Origin: G963666705 sp963666705 | GTDB taxonomy: Bacteria; Pseudomonadota; Alphaproteobacteria; CADEGL01 | Length of the DNA: 64,000 bases | Direction: 5' to 3' | Assembly (NCBI GenBank): GCA_963666705.2 | Contig: CAXXKO010000029.1 | Span: forward strand, 496,001 to 560,000 | Shown: positions 19,216-27,676 of the stretch, in pieces | How the letters are laid out: each line of letters begins with the position of its first letter | Position numbering within the stretch: position 1 is the stretch's first letter | Translations under genes and position numbers: made by a program | The notes under the pieces: model-generated | The model's input: only the letters and a program-made list of their open reading frames with translations | Told to the model about the DNA's origin: nothing | Databases searched by the model: none

Positions 19216-20058
19216 TCAGGATTCGGGGGCCTCGTAGTTGGGGAAGAAGAGCTGCTTGCCCCCGACCGTGAATTCGGCGATGGCCGCCTGGCCGCGCACG
19301 GACGTCAGCCAGTCGATGAAGGCCCCCCCCTCCGGCGCCCTCACATGGGGATGGCGCGCCGGGTTCACGAGGATGACGCCGTATTGGTTGAAGAGCCGGG
19401 GATCGCCCTCGACCGCGATCTCGAGCTTGCCCCGGTTGCGGAAGCTGAGCCAGGTGGCGCGGTCGCTCAGCGCATAGGCGCTCATGGCCGAGGCGGTGTT
19501 GAGGGTGGCCCCCATGCCCGAGCCCGTCTCGCGGTACCAGGTGCCCGACGCGGCGCTCACGTCGACGCGCGCCGCGTCCCACAGGCGCCGCTCGGCCCGG
19601 TGGGTGCCGCTGTCGTCGCCGCGCGAGACGAAGGTGGCGCGGGCCGCGGCGATATTCGAGAGCGCCGCCACCACGTCCCCCATGCCGGCGATGCCGGCGG
19701 GGTCGGCCCGGGGGCCGACGATCACGAAATCGTTGTACATGACGTCGCGGCGGTCGAGCCCGCCGCCCGACTCGACGAAGGCGACCTCGGCCTTGCGGTC
19801 GTGGACCAGCAGCACGTCGGCGTCGCCGTTGCGCGCGAGGCGGATGGCCTGGCCGGTGCCCACGGCGATGACCTTGACCCGGATGCCGCTCTCGGCCTCG
19901 AAGACGGGCAGGAGGTAGGCGAACAGCCCCGAATTGTCGGTCGAGGTGGTGGACGCGAGGGTGATGGACTTCTCGGCCGCGGTGGCGGCGGGCGGCGAGA
20001 GCACGGCCGATAGGAGGACGGCGATTGCCGCCGCGGCGATAAGGCACGGGCGGGGCAT
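19216..20058 (-). CDS. tupA: Tungstate ABC transporter substrate-binding protein
   Basis: A 280-residue secreted protein. From ATG 20058 it has a signal peptide (M-P-R-P-C-L-I then an Ala-rich core ending A-T-A-A). The TupA ligand motif A-S-T-T-S-T-D-N-S-G-L is intact, as are G-T-G-Q-A, S-R-G-D-D-S-G-T and Y-R-E-T-G-S-G. TupA binds tungstate (sometimes molybdate) with very high affinity and delivers it to TupBC. An in-frame ATG at 20082 is possible, but its GGAGG directly touches the start codon, while 20058 has AGAGG at a better distance. tupC ends 51 bp upstream. Confidence 0.92.
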   Translation of the reverse strand: MPRPCLIAAAAIAVLLSAVLSPPAATAAEKSITLASTTSTDNSGLFAYLLPVFEAESGIRVKVIAVGTGQAIRLARNGDADVLLVHDRKAEVAFVESGGGLDRRDVMYNDFVIVGPRADPAGIAGMGDVVAALSNIAAARATFVSRGDDSGTHRAERRLWDAARVDVSAASGTWYRETGSGMGATLNTASAMSAYALSDRATWLSFRNRGKLEIAVEGDPRLFNQYGVILVNPARHPHVRAPEGGAFIDWLTSVRGQAAIAEFTVGGKQLFFPNYEAPES

Positions 20059-20108
20059 GAGAGCACCTCTTCCGGGTTTCATCCTCCGATCATCTGGCAT
20101 GAGCGCCC

Positions 20109-20858
20109 CTACCGCAACAGCTCGCCGTGGATGAAGGCCATCGCGGGCTCGGTCGAGGGACGCTCGAAGAAGGCGGCGGCGGGGCCGCGCTCCACCAGGC
20201 GGCCGTGGTGGATGAAGATGATGTCGTCCGCGAGGCGCCGGGCCTGGGCCAGGTCGTGTGTGGTCATGACGATCTTGGTGCCCGAGTTGTGGATGGCCTC
20301 GATGATGCCTTCGACGGCGCGGCTCGCGGCCGGGTCGAGGTTCGCCGTCGGCTCGTCGAGGAACAGCACCTGGGGCTTGAGCGCCCAGGCCCGGGCCAGG
20401 GCGAGGCGCTGCTGCTCCCCCGCCGAGAGCACGCGCGCGGGCCGCGCCCGCAGGCCCGCGAGCCGGGCGCGGTCGAGCGCCTCGTCGACGATGGCTGGGC
20501 GCGCCCCGCGGGGGATGCCGTGGAGGGAGAGGGCGTAGCTCACGTTGGCGGCGACCGAGCGGCGCAGCATGACGGGGCGCTGGAACACCATGGCCTGGTG
20601 GCGCTTGGCCTGGGTGGCGCCCCCCTGGGCGGCGTCGGGCCCGCGCCAGACCACGCACCCCGCGCTCGGCCGCAGGAGGCCGTGGCAGAGGCGCAGGATC
20701 AGGCTCTTGCCCGCCCCGTTGGGGCCCAGCATGATGGTGCGCGAGCCGCCCGCGATCTCGAGCGAGAGGTCGTGCACCAGGGTCTGGCCGCCGGCCGCGA
20801 AGCTCACCCCCTCGAGGGCGAGCGGCAGGATCGTCCGGGAGCTGTCCATGGCGCCCAC
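20109..20858 (-). CDS. tupC: Tungstate ABC transporter ATP-binding protein
   Basis: A 249-residue ABC ATPase. Walker A is G-P-N-G-A-G-K-S (Lys51), the signature is L-S-A-G-E-Q-Q-R-L-A-L-A-R-A (a variant of LSGGQ), Walker B is V-L-F-L-D-E-P-T-A-N-L-D, and the switch His is in M-T-T-H-D. It energises import of the oxyanion through TupB. The start at 20858 lies about 10 bp after the tupB stop, and tupA follows. Confidence 0.92.
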   Translation of the reverse strand: MGAMDSSRTILPLALEGVSFAAGGQTLVHDLSLEIAGGSRTIMLGPNGAGKSLILRLCHGLLRPSAGCVVWRGPDAAQGGATQAKRHQAMVFQRPVMLRRSVAANVSYALSLHGIPRGARPAIVDEALDRARLAGLRARPARVLSAGEQQRLALARAWALKPQVLFLDEPTANLDPAASRAVEGIIEAIHNSGTKIVMTTHDLAQARRLADDIIFIHHGRLVERGPAAAFFERPSTEPAMAFIHGELLR

Positions 20859-20868
20859 CTTCCCCGGC

Positions 20869-21573
20869 TCAGGCGTGGGAGCGCTGGGCCGCGTCGCGCA
20901 CCAGGTAGGCGGCCGCGTTCACGCCGAGCGAGAGGATGAGGAGGATGATGCCGAGGCCGAGGGCGATGCCGAGGTTGCCCTTGCTGGTCTCGAGCGCGAT
21001 CGTGGTGGTCATGACCCGGGTCACGTGGTCGATGTTGCCGCCCACGATCATGACGGCGCCGACCTCCGCACTTGCCCGCCCGAAGCCGGCGAGGATGGCC
21101 GTCAGCAGCGAATAGCGCCCGTCCCACAGCAGCGTCCAGATGGCGCGCCAGGTGCTGGCGCCCAGGGAGGTGAGCTGCTCCTCGTACTCCTGCCACAGGT
21201 CCTCGACCATCTGGCGCGTGAGGGCGGCGATGATGGGGGTCACGAGCAGGCATTGGGCCAGGATCATGGCCGTCGGCGTGAACAGGAGGCCGAGCACGCC
21301 GAGGGGCCCGGCGCGCGAGAGCATGAGGTAGACCACGAGCCCCACGACCACCGGCGGCAGGCCCATCAGCGCGTTGATGAAGACGATGAGCACCGTGCGC
21401 CCGGGGAAGCGGAAGATGGCGATGGCGGCGCCCACCGGCAGGCCGACGGCGGCGGCGAGCACCACGGCCGTGGTGCTCACCCTGAGCGACAGGCCGACGA
21501 TCTCGACCAGGTCCGAATCGAGCGCGACGATCATCGAGAAGGCCGTCGTGAGGGCCGTTTGGAACTCGGTCAT
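20869..21573 (-). CDS. tupB: Tungstate ABC transporter permease
   Basis: A 234-residue inner-membrane permease with five to six helices and the ABC permease coupling motif near L-T-S-L-G-A-S-T-W-R-A. I set the start at ATG 21573 (M-T-E-F-Q-T-A). Another in-frame ATG at 21582 and a longer frame to 21681 lie inside the inserted palindromic element that begins at 21576, so they do not reflect the ancestral gene start. The element ends 3 bp before this ATG, and no ribosome-binding site is visible between them. Expression of the whole tup operon may therefore depend on sequence within the element. Confidence 0.9.
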   Translation of the reverse strand: MTEFQTALTTAFSMIVALDSDLVEIVGLSLRVSTTAVVLAAAVGLPVGAAIAIFRFPGRTVLIVFINALMGLPPVVVGLVVYLMLSRAGPLGVLGLLFTPTAMILAQCLLVTPIIAALTRQMVEDLWQEYEEQLTSLGASTWRAIWTLLWDGRYSLLTAILAGFGRASAEVGAVMIVGGNIDHVTRVMTTTIALETSKGNLGIALGLGIILLILSLGVNAAAYLVRDAAQRSHA

Positions 21574-21575
21574 CC

Positions 21576-21841
21576 AGTACATACTTTCATAAGTCCGTGC
21601 CCCATAGGATCGCTTTTCCCGTCTCCTCGGCGAGAGGGAGCGCGCCGGCGATGCCGGGGCATCGTCAAGCATCCCCGACACCCCGAGGGGGCGGGAAAAG
21701 CGACCCGTAGGGCGGCGCCCCGAGGCCCCCGGACGTCGTCGCGCGCCGCTTGTGATGCCCCGGCATCACGGCGCGCCACGCTCCTAGCCGGGAACCTCGG
21801 GGCGCCGTCGTATGGGGTACGGACTTATGAAAGTATGTACT
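21576..21841. mobile_element. Palindromic element P2, copy 1 (266 bp)
   Basis: The ends form a long inverted repeat (left AGTACATACTTTCATAAGTC, right its complement, about 30 bp with two mismatches). Inside are two further hairpins: CGCTTTTCCCG with CGGGAAAAGCG, and CGGCGCCCCGAGG with CCTCGGGGCGCCG, the latter enclosing GTGATGCCCCGGCATCAC. The core is almost identical to the copy at 30630-30851, but this copy has about 50 bp more in the first hairpin. It sits in the divergent gap between tupB and fdhD. It encodes no protein and behaves like a MITE. Confidence 0.87.
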
Positions 21842-21973
21842 TGCGCTCGGGTCCGCCGTTGCCGCCTGGCGCGGGTGCCACTGGTGGGTTCATAGCACAG
21901 GACGCGCGGGGGCCGTGTCCTGCTTGTTCCGGGGCCGCCGCCATCCCATACTTGGAGGCGGAGGAAAAGCCCT

Positions 21974-22852
21974 ATGTGCGCCTACCGCATCAAGCCCGAT
22001 CCCGCCGACCCCCGGCTCACCAACCGGGTCACCGGCGTCGATCACCACGGCGCGGCGATCGAGACCTCGGTGGTCGTCGAGCGGCCGCTCACGCTCTATC
22101 TCAACGGCCAGGAGATCGTCACCGTGATGACGGTGGGCGACTACCCGGACTACCTCGCCGTCGGCTACCTCCTCAACCAGAACATGCTGCGTCTCGACGA
22201 CGAGATCACCGCCATCGATTACGACGAGGAACTCGAGGTGGTCGTCGTCCGCACCAAGCGCGAGACCGACTACGAGCGCAAGCTCGAGAAGAAGGTCCGC
22301 ACCTCGGGCTGCGCCCAGGGCACGGCCTTCGGCGACTTGATGGAGCGGTTCGACGAGGTGGCGCTACCCACCGACGCGGTCTTGCGGACCTCCTGGATCT
22401 ACGCCCTTTCGAAGGCCATCAACACCACGCCCAGCCTCTATCTCGAGGCCGGCGCCATCCATGGCTGCGTGCTGTGCCAGGGCGACAAGCCGCTGGTCTA
22501 TATGGAGGACGTGGGCCGGCACAACGCGGTCGACAAGATCGCCGGCTACATGCTCCTTGAGGGCATCGCCCCCGACGACAAGATCTTCTACACCACCGGG
22601 CGCCTCACCAGCGAGATGGTAATCAAGGCAGTGCAGATGGGGGTGCCCATCCTGATCTCGCGCTCGGGCTTCACGGCCTGGGGCGTGAGTCTCGCGCGCG
22701 AGGCCAACCTGACCCTGGTCGGCCGCGCCAAGGGCCGGCGCTTCATCACCCTCGCGGGCGAGGGGCGCATCCATTACGACGCCGACCCGGGCGCGGTTCC
22801 CGAGGAAGCGGCGCGCCACAATCGCAAGGCCGCCCTCGGCGGCGGGGGCTAG
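21974..22852 (+). CDS. fdhD: Formate dehydrogenase accessory sulfurtransferase FdhD
   Basis: A 292-residue protein that passes sulfur from a cysteine desulfurase to the Mo/W-bis-MGD cofactor of formate dehydrogenase. Family motifs visible are E-D-V-G-R-H-N-A-V-D-K, Y-T-T-G-R-L-T-S-E-M and S-R-S-G-F-T-A-W-G-V. The usual C-x2-C-type loop is represented by single cysteines in T-S-G-C-A-Q-G and G-C-V-L-C. A GGAGGCGGAGGA ribosome-binding region lies just upstream of ATG 21974. It is divergent from the tup operon and is followed by mobA, consistent with a formate dehydrogenase maturation role. Confidence 0.93.
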   Translation: MCAYRIKPDPADPRLTNRVTGVDHHGAAIETSVVVERPLTLYLNGQEIVTVMTVGDYPDYLAVGYLLNQNMLRLDDEITAIDYDEELEVVVVRTKRETDYERKLEKKVRTSGCAQGTAFGDLMERFDEVALPTDAVLRTSWIYALSKAINTTPSLYLEAGAIHGCVLCQGDKPLVYMEDVGRHNAVDKIAGYMLLEGIAPDDKIFYTTGRLTSEMVIKAVQMGVPILISRSGFTAWGVSLAREANLTLVGRAKGRRFITLAGEGRIHYDADPGAVPEEAARHNRKAALGGGG

Positions 22853-22894
22853 GGCGGTCGAATGGTAGTGCGGTTCCCGTCGCCGGCCCTCATA

Positions 22895-22984
22895 CTTCGA
22901 CAGGCTCAGCATGAGGCTTCGACAGGCTCAGCATGAGGCTTCGACGGGCGCAGCATGAGGGCCTCACACTGAGCCTGTCGAAGG
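22895..22984. repeat. CTTCGACAGGCTCAG-type palindromic repeat cluster
   Basis: Three head-to-tail units related to CTTCGACAGGCTCAGCATGA are followed by the inverted half GAGCCTGTCGAAGG, forming a hairpin-capable block between fdhD and mobA. The same motif recurs at 50695-50945 and 54961-55020. It is a dispersed REP-type repeat common in alphaproteobacteria. Confidence 0.88.
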
Positions 22985-23026
22985 GTGAGGCCGTGGCACG
23001 GCGTTACGAATGCGAGGACTAGGATC

Positions 23027-23656
23027 GTGAGCGAGACCAAGTTGCCGCCGGTGGCGGGCGTCCTCCTCGCCGGCGGGCTCTCGCGCCGCATGGGCGGGGG
23101 CGACAAGTGCCTGCGCCGGCTGGGCGGGCGCACGGTGCTCGAACACGTGATCGAGCGCGCGGCGCCCCAGGTCAATGCGCTGATGCTCAACGCCAACGGC
23201 GATGCCGGCCGCTTCGCGCGCTTCGGCCTCGAGGTCGTCGCCGACGAGCTGGACGGCCATGCCGGCCCCCTCGCGGGCGTCCTCACCGGCATGGCCTGGG
23301 CCCGGGCGAACGCGCCCGACTGCCCCTTCATCGCCACCTTCGCGACCGACGCCCCCTTCTTCCCGCGCGACATGGTGTCGGTCATGGAGGCGGCCCTGCG
23401 CGCGGCCACGGCGGAAATGGCGGCGGCCGCCTCGGACGGGCGCATGCACCCGGTGTTCGGTCTGTGGCCCGTGCGCCTCGAGGGCGAGCTGCGTGAGGCG
23501 CTGACGCGGGAGGGCATCCGCAAGATCGACATCTGGACGGCGCGCTACCGCCTGGTCGAGGTGGATTTCCCCAACACCGGCCTCGACCCCTTCTTCAACG
23601 CCAACAGCCCCGAGGATCTGGCCCACGCCGAGCATGCCCTGGCGCAGGGCCAATAA
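23027..23656 (+). CDS. mobA: Molybdenum cofactor guanylyltransferase
   Basis: A 209-residue cytosolic enzyme that joins GMP to Mo/W-molybdopterin to form the guanine dinucleotide cofactor. The N-terminal nucleotide-binding signature L-L-A-G-G-L-S-R-R-M-G-G-G-D-K-C-L is at about residues 12-28, and the metal-site region A-T-D-A-P-F-F-P comes near residue 105. GTG 23027 was chosen because it starts eight residues before the conserved strand and an AGGA lies upstream; earlier ATG codons run through the repeat cluster. It forms a pair with fdhD. Confidence 0.92.
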   Translation: MSETKLPPVAGVLLAGGLSRRMGGGDKCLRRLGGRTVLEHVIERAAPQVNALMLNANGDAGRFARFGLEVVADELDGHAGPLAGVLTGMAWARANAPDCPFIATFATDAPFFPRDMVSVMEAALRAATAEMAAAASDGRMHPVFGLWPVRLEGELREALTREGIRKIDIWTARYRLVEVDFPNTGLDPFFNANSPEDLAHAEHALAQGQ

Positions 23657-23862
23657 GCCGAAAAACCTTTGCCGGCGCGCGAAACGGTCAGGGATTGTCA
23701 AGGTCCGTGGGTTCGAGTTCCTTTATTATCAATGCGTTAGAAAATAAGGGCTCGAACCTTGACAAATCTTGACACTTCCGTCCAATTGGGTTGGAAGGTT
23801 CGTGAACGTAACATGAACTCAGTTCGATGCCAAGAAAATTATCCGAACCCGGTCCATCGAGG
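23657..23862. other. Non-coding AT-richer gap with imperfect inverted repeat
   Basis: No gene is visible here. TTGTCAAGG...GTTCGAG (23695-23718) is echoed in reverse by CTCGAACCTTGACAA (23751-23765), with an 8-base insertion in one arm, so the transcript could fold into a long hairpin. It may be the terminator region of mobA or a decayed repeat. Confidence 0.5.
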
Positions 23863-24013
23863 CTAGAGCGGTTCCGCTTTGATCGGACCCACTCTAGCCT
23901 TTGTTTCGCTCGCGGCAGCGGACCAAGAGGTCCGCGCCTGCACGGGCGCGCCGGACGACCGGCGGGCCGCCTTGCGGCCTGGATCGATTCCAGTCGAACT
24001 GGAAACGCGCTAG
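23863..24013. mobile_element. Palindromic element P1, copy 1
   Basis: A 151-bp element framed by CTAG, starting CTAGAGCGGTTCCGCTTTGA and ending ACTGGAAACGCGCTAG. The interior contains the hairpin GCGGACCAAGAGGTCCGC and a GGGCCGCCTTGCGGCC stem. Its right-hand CTAG supplies the TAG stop codon of the minus-strand dctM gene. Confidence 0.88.
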
Positions 24014-25608
24014 CGGCCATAGATCACCAGGGGCAGCCAGGTCGCCAGGCCCGGGAAAAAGGCCAGAAGGCCGAGACCGAGGAGCTGGATGCCAACGAAG
24101 GGCGCCACGCCGCGGTAGATCTGCATGGTCGTCACCTCGGGCGGGGCGACGCCGCGCAGATAGAAGAGGGCGAAGCCGAAGGGCGGTGTCAGGAACGAGG
24201 TCTGCAGGTTGACGGCCATCATCACGCCGAGCCACACGGGGCTGAGCGGCACGCCGGGCGCAAACTCCATCTGCAGGATGACGGGCGCGACGATGGGCAC
24301 GACGATGAAGATGATCTCGAGGAAATCGAGGAAGAAGCCGAGGAAGAACATGAGCAGCATGACCACCAGCACGGCGCCGACGACGCCGCCGGGCAGGCTA
24401 GTCAGGAACGCCTCGACCATGGTGTCGCCCTCGAGCCCGCGGAAGGTCAGGGAGAACAGGCCCGCCCCGATCAGGATGACGAACACCATGGAGGAGATCT
24501 CCATGGTCGTCCGCGTGACGTTGTGCAGGATCTCGGTGCGGAAGGTCCGCGCGAGGCTGACCGCGAGGCCCCAGATCACGCAGAGCGTGAACACGATCGC
24601 GGCGGCGATGCCGATCATGTCGATGGCCGGGATCGTGGTCCGCTGCATCCGCAGGTCGAGAAAGGCCGTCAGCACGAGCATGGCGACGAGGCTGATTCCG
24701 GCGGCGAGCACGGGCCACCGCCTGGTCTCGTCGAGGCGGTAGCCGGCGAGGAGCGTGGCACCGACGGCACCCACGGCCGCCGCCTCGGTCGGTGTGGCGA
24801 TGCCGGCGAGGATGGAGCCGAGCACGGCCACGATCAGCACCAGCGGCGGCATCAGGGAATGCAGGATCTGGACGAGGAAGCGCCGCCCGCTCAGCTCCGC
24901 GAGCTCTTCCCGCGGCATGGCCGGCGAGGATTCAGGCCGCAGCCAGGCCATGAGAAGCTGGTAGAGAATATACATCCCAACCAGCATCAGGCCCGGGAAC
25001 AGGGCGCCCGCGAACAGATCGCCGACCGAGACCGCGTCGGGTGAGAAGATGTTCTGGCGAAACTGCGCCTCCTGGTAGGCGGTCGAAAGCTGGTCGCCGA
25101 GCAACACCAGGACGATCGAGGGCGGGATGATCTGCCCGAGGGTGCCGGCGGCGCTGATCGAGCCGCAGGCGAGCGCGGGGTCGTAGCCGCGCCGCAGCAT
25201 GGTGGGGAGCGAGAGGAGGCCCATGGTCACCACGGTGGCGCCGACGATGCCGGTCGAGGCCGCCAGCAAGGCGCCCACAACGGTAACGGAGACGCCGAGC
25301 CCGCCACGCATGGCGCCGAACAGCCGGCTCATGTTCTCGAGCAGCTCCGCCGCCACCTTGGAGCGCTCCAGCATCACGCCCATGAAGACGAAGAGCGGCA
25401 CCGCGACCAGCACCTCGTTGGTCATGATGATGTAGATGCGCTGGGGGAACGCGCTGAGGAGCGAGAAGTCGAAGACGCCGAGCACCTCGGCAATCAGCGC
25501 GAAGAAGAGCGCCGTGCCGGCCAGGGTGAAGGCGACCGGGAAGCCCGCCATTAGGAACAGGCAGGCGGTCACGAACATGAGGAGGTTGAGAACTTCGGTG
25601 AGCGCCAT
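24010..25608 (-). CDS. dctM: TRAP transporter large permease subunit
   Basis: A 532-residue membrane protein with about 13 helices, longer than the usual 430 residues because of a central insertion, as in the TakP-associated (DctM-like, 4TM-fused) class. Conserved blocks include S-T-G-I-V-G-A-T-V-V-T-M-G, G-T-L-G-Q-I-I-P-P-S-I, G-I-A-T-P-T-E-A-A-A-V-G and T-P-P-F-G-F-A-L-F-Y. It drives Na+- or H+-coupled uptake of an organic acid handed over by the binding protein. GTG 25614 is an alternative start overlapping the dctQ stop; ATG 25608 is preferred. Its stop codon TAG is the tip of a palindromic element. Confidence 0.93.
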   Translation of the reverse strand: MALTEVLNLLMFVTACLFLMAGFPVAFTLAGTALFFALIAEVLGVFDFSLLSAFPQRIYIIMTNEVLVAVPLFVFMGVMLERSKVAAELLENMSRLFGAMRGGLGVSVTVVGALLAASTGIVGATVVTMGLLSLPTMLRRGYDPALACGSISAAGTLGQIIPPSIVLVLLGDQLSTAYQEAQFRQNIFSPDAVSVGDLFAGALFPGLMLVGMYILYQLLMAWLRPESSPAMPREELAELSGRRFLVQILHSLMPPLVLIVAVLGSILAGIATPTEAAAVGAVGATLLAGYRLDETRRWPVLAAGISLVAMLVLTAFLDLRMQRTTIPAIDMIGIAAAIVFTLCVIWGLAVSLARTFRTEILHNVTRTTMEISSMVFVILIGAGLFSLTFRGLEGDTMVEAFLTSLPGGVVGAVLVVMLLMFFLGFFLDFLEIIFIVVPIVAPVILQMEFAPGVPLSPVWLGVMMAVNLQTSFLTPPFGFALFYLRGVAPPEVTTMQIYRGVAPFVGIQLLGLGLLAFFPGLATWLPLVIYGR

Positions 25609-25610
25609 GC

Positions 25611-26168
25611 TCACACCAGCTCGTGCGTTTCGGGCGGCACGACCGGCGGCGCCGCGTCCTCAACGCCCAGGAGGACGAGGATCGAGCGCGCCGCCATGGA
25701 GATGCCCTGGAGCCCGAGCAACAGGACGAACACCCAGATCAGGGACTTGAGCAGGAAGACGGCGGGGACCCCGCCGGTCTCGACCGAGCCCTCATAGACC
25801 TCCCATGCATGGATCACGTAGTTCCAGGACAGCCATGCGATCAGGACGCAGAGGGGCAGCAGGAAGAAGACGACGCCCAGCAAATCGACGAGCGCCTTGT
25901 GCCTGACGGTGGCCTCCCGGTAGAGGATATCGACGCGCACGTGCCCATTGCGCCACAGGGTGTAGCCCGCGCCCACCATGAACAGCATGCCGTGCTGATA
26001 CCAGATCGACTCCTGCATCATGATGTAGCCGACGCTGAACACGTAACGCAGGATCACGACGGCGAACTGGTCGAGCACCATGAAGAGCGCCAGCCAGGCC
26101 ACGGCCCTGCCGACATGCTCGTTGATGGCGTCGATAACCCGGCTGACGGTCGCAAGGCCGTTCAACAC
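25611..26168 (-). CDS. dctQ: TRAP transporter small permease subunit
   Basis: A 185-residue DctQ-type protein with four membrane helices and the typical motif G-H-V-R-V-D-I-L-Y near residue 78. It forms the membrane complex with DctM. Its stop (25611-25613) overlaps the alternative dctM start, which implies translational coupling. The binding-protein gene lies upstream on the same strand, separated by about 220 bp that hold a palindromic repeat. Confidence 0.92.
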   Translation of the reverse strand: MLNGLATVSRVIDAINEHVGRAVAWLALFMVLDQFAVVILRYVFSVGYIMMQESIWYQHGMLFMVGAGYTLWRNGHVRVDILYREATVRHKALVDLLGVVFFLLPLCVLIAWLSWNYVIHAWEVYEGSVETGGVPAVFLLKSLIWVFVLLLGLQGISMAARSILVLLGVEDAAPPVVPPETHELV

Positions 26169-26198
26169 CGCCCCCTTTCCGATCGCCCCTTCGACCGA

Positions 26199-26286
26199 GT
26201 GGCTCGCGTCCGACGAAAGAGTCCCCCTCTCCCCCCAAAGGGAAGAAGTGGGGAGAGGGTTCCGAGCGTCGGGCGCGAGCCACTAG
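26199..26286. mobile_element. Palindromic element P3, copy 1
   Basis: An 88-bp inverted repeat with outer arms AGTGGCTCGCGTCCGAC and, inverted, CTAGTGGCTCGCGCCCGAC. The centre is CCCTCTCCCCCC...GGGGAGAGGG. It lies between dctP and dctQ. A longer relative lies at 58186-58424. The left tip has lost its CTAG. Confidence 0.75.
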
Positions 26287-26388
26287 CCGAAGCAGAGAGC
26301 GAGGCCCGCGCCGGATCGCGGCACGGGCCCCGTGACCCTCCCGTCACGACAACCGTGACTGGGTTGCGCCTTTACAGCCGCCCCAGGC

Positions 26389-27522
26389 CTACCCCACCGG
26401 GGACGAGACCAGGGAACGCTTGTTCATGTAGGCCTGCTCGCCCACGGCGGACCAGCCCATGGCCATTTTGCGGAAGCCCATATAGCTGTCGTAGACCTTC
26501 TTGGTAAACTCGTCCGAGGCGCCGGCATCGGCCACGACCTGCAAGGCGATCCTGCCGATCTCTTCGAAAATCTCGTCCGAGAACTCGCGGAAATCGACTC
26601 CGTGCTCGTTGACGAGGGTGTCCAGCGCCGCACTGTTGTTGGCGTTGAACTCCGCGTAATCGATGACATTCTCGGCCGCCGACGCGGCCTTGAAGATGGC
26701 CTGGTCGGACGGCGAGAGCGATTCCCAGAACTTGAGGTTGATGCCGAGGCTGAGCACGGTGCCCGGCTCGTGGAAGCCCGGGTAGTAGTAGTACTTGGCC
26801 ACCTTGTAGAAGCCGAAGGCCAGATCGTTCCAAGGGCCCACCCATTCGGTGGCGTCGATGGTGCCGGACTCGAGGGCCTGGAAAATCTCGCCACCAGCCA
26901 GTGTGACCGAGGAGCCGCCGAGCGCGGTGATGACGGCGCCGCCCAGTCCCGGGATGCGCATCTTGAGGCCCTTGAAGTCCTCGAGGGTGTTCATCTCCTT
27001 ACGGAACCAGCCGCCCATCTGCACGCCGGTGTTGCCGGCCATGAGCGGCTTGATGTTGAACTGGCCGCCGAGCTCGTCCCACAGGGCCTGGCCGCCGCCC
27101 GAGTAGATCCAGGCGTTGTGCTCGTTCGCCGTCATGCCGAGCGGCACGGTGGCGAAGAAATTGAAGGCCTTGGTCTTGCCCTGATAGTAGTACTCGGCGG
27201 AGTGGTACATGTCCGCCGCACCCTCCTGGACCGAGTCGAGCGCCTTGAGGCCGCCCGCGATCTCGCCGGCGGCGAACAGCTTCACCGTGATTCTGCCGTC
27301 CGACATATCGGTGATCCGCTGCGCGAGGCGCGCGGCGGCGGTGCCCAGCCCGGGAAAGTTCTTCGGCCAGGACGTGGTCATTTTCAGTTCCCGCCTGTCC
27401 TGGGCGATCACGGCGGGCGCTTCGACCTCTTTGGATTTTCGCGACGCCAGGTAAGCACCCCCGGCCACCGCGGTCGCGGCCACGCCAACTGCTGCGCCGG
27501 TTAGGAATGAACGGCGTTCCAT
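26389..27522 (-). CDS. dctP: TRAP transporter substrate-binding protein (DctP/TakP type)
   Basis: A 377-residue periplasmic binding protein. The N-terminus M-E-R-R-S-F-L-T-G followed by an Ala/Gly-rich segment is a twin-arginine-like signal, which is common in TakP-type proteins. The body carries the family blocks T-S-W-P-K-N-F-P-G-L-G, G-G-L-K-A-L-D-S-V-Q-E-G, and M-R-I-P-G-L-G-G with the ligand-carboxylate Arg, then E-W-V-G-P-W-N-D. Similar proteins bind alpha-keto acids such as pyruvate. It is the first gene of the dctP-dctQ-dctM unit. Confidence 0.92.
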   Translation of the reverse strand: MERRSFLTGAAVGVAATAVAGGAYLASRKSKEVEAPAVIAQDRRELKMTTSWPKNFPGLGTAAARLAQRITDMSDGRITVKLFAAGEIAGGLKALDSVQEGAADMYHSAEYYYQGKTKAFNFFATVPLGMTANEHNAWIYSGGGQALWDELGGQFNIKPLMAGNTGVQMGGWFRKEMNTLEDFKGLKMRIPGLGGAVITALGGSSVTLAGGEIFQALESGTIDATEWVGPWNDLAFGFYKVAKYYYYPGFHEPGTVLSLGINLKFWESLSPSDQAIFKAASAAENVIDYAEFNANNSAALDTLVNEHGVDFREFSDEIFEEIGRIALQVVADAGASDEFTKKVYDSYMGFRKMAMGWSAVGEQAYMNKRSLVSSPVG

Positions 27523-27676
27523 CGGACCCTCCCTGTTGCCTCACCTTGCCGGTGAGCGCCACCTGGCGCGCACCCCACATCACTGCGGCCCGGGTGGGCC
27601 ACATTGGCACGAACTGCCGATGATTATATGGCCAGCCCCCGCGAGCGCAATGCGATACCGCAAACAAAGAGCGCCG

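Noticed and set aside
21570..21780. Short proteins encoded in the P2 elements (and at 30643-30828)
   Set aside because: The frames follow the hairpin arms, lack start signals and are explained by the conserved DNA structure of the element.
23695..23765. tRNA-like fragment (GGTTCGAGTTC resembles a T-arm)
   Set aside because: No acceptor stem, anticodon arm or CCA can be placed; the motif is part of an inverted repeat.
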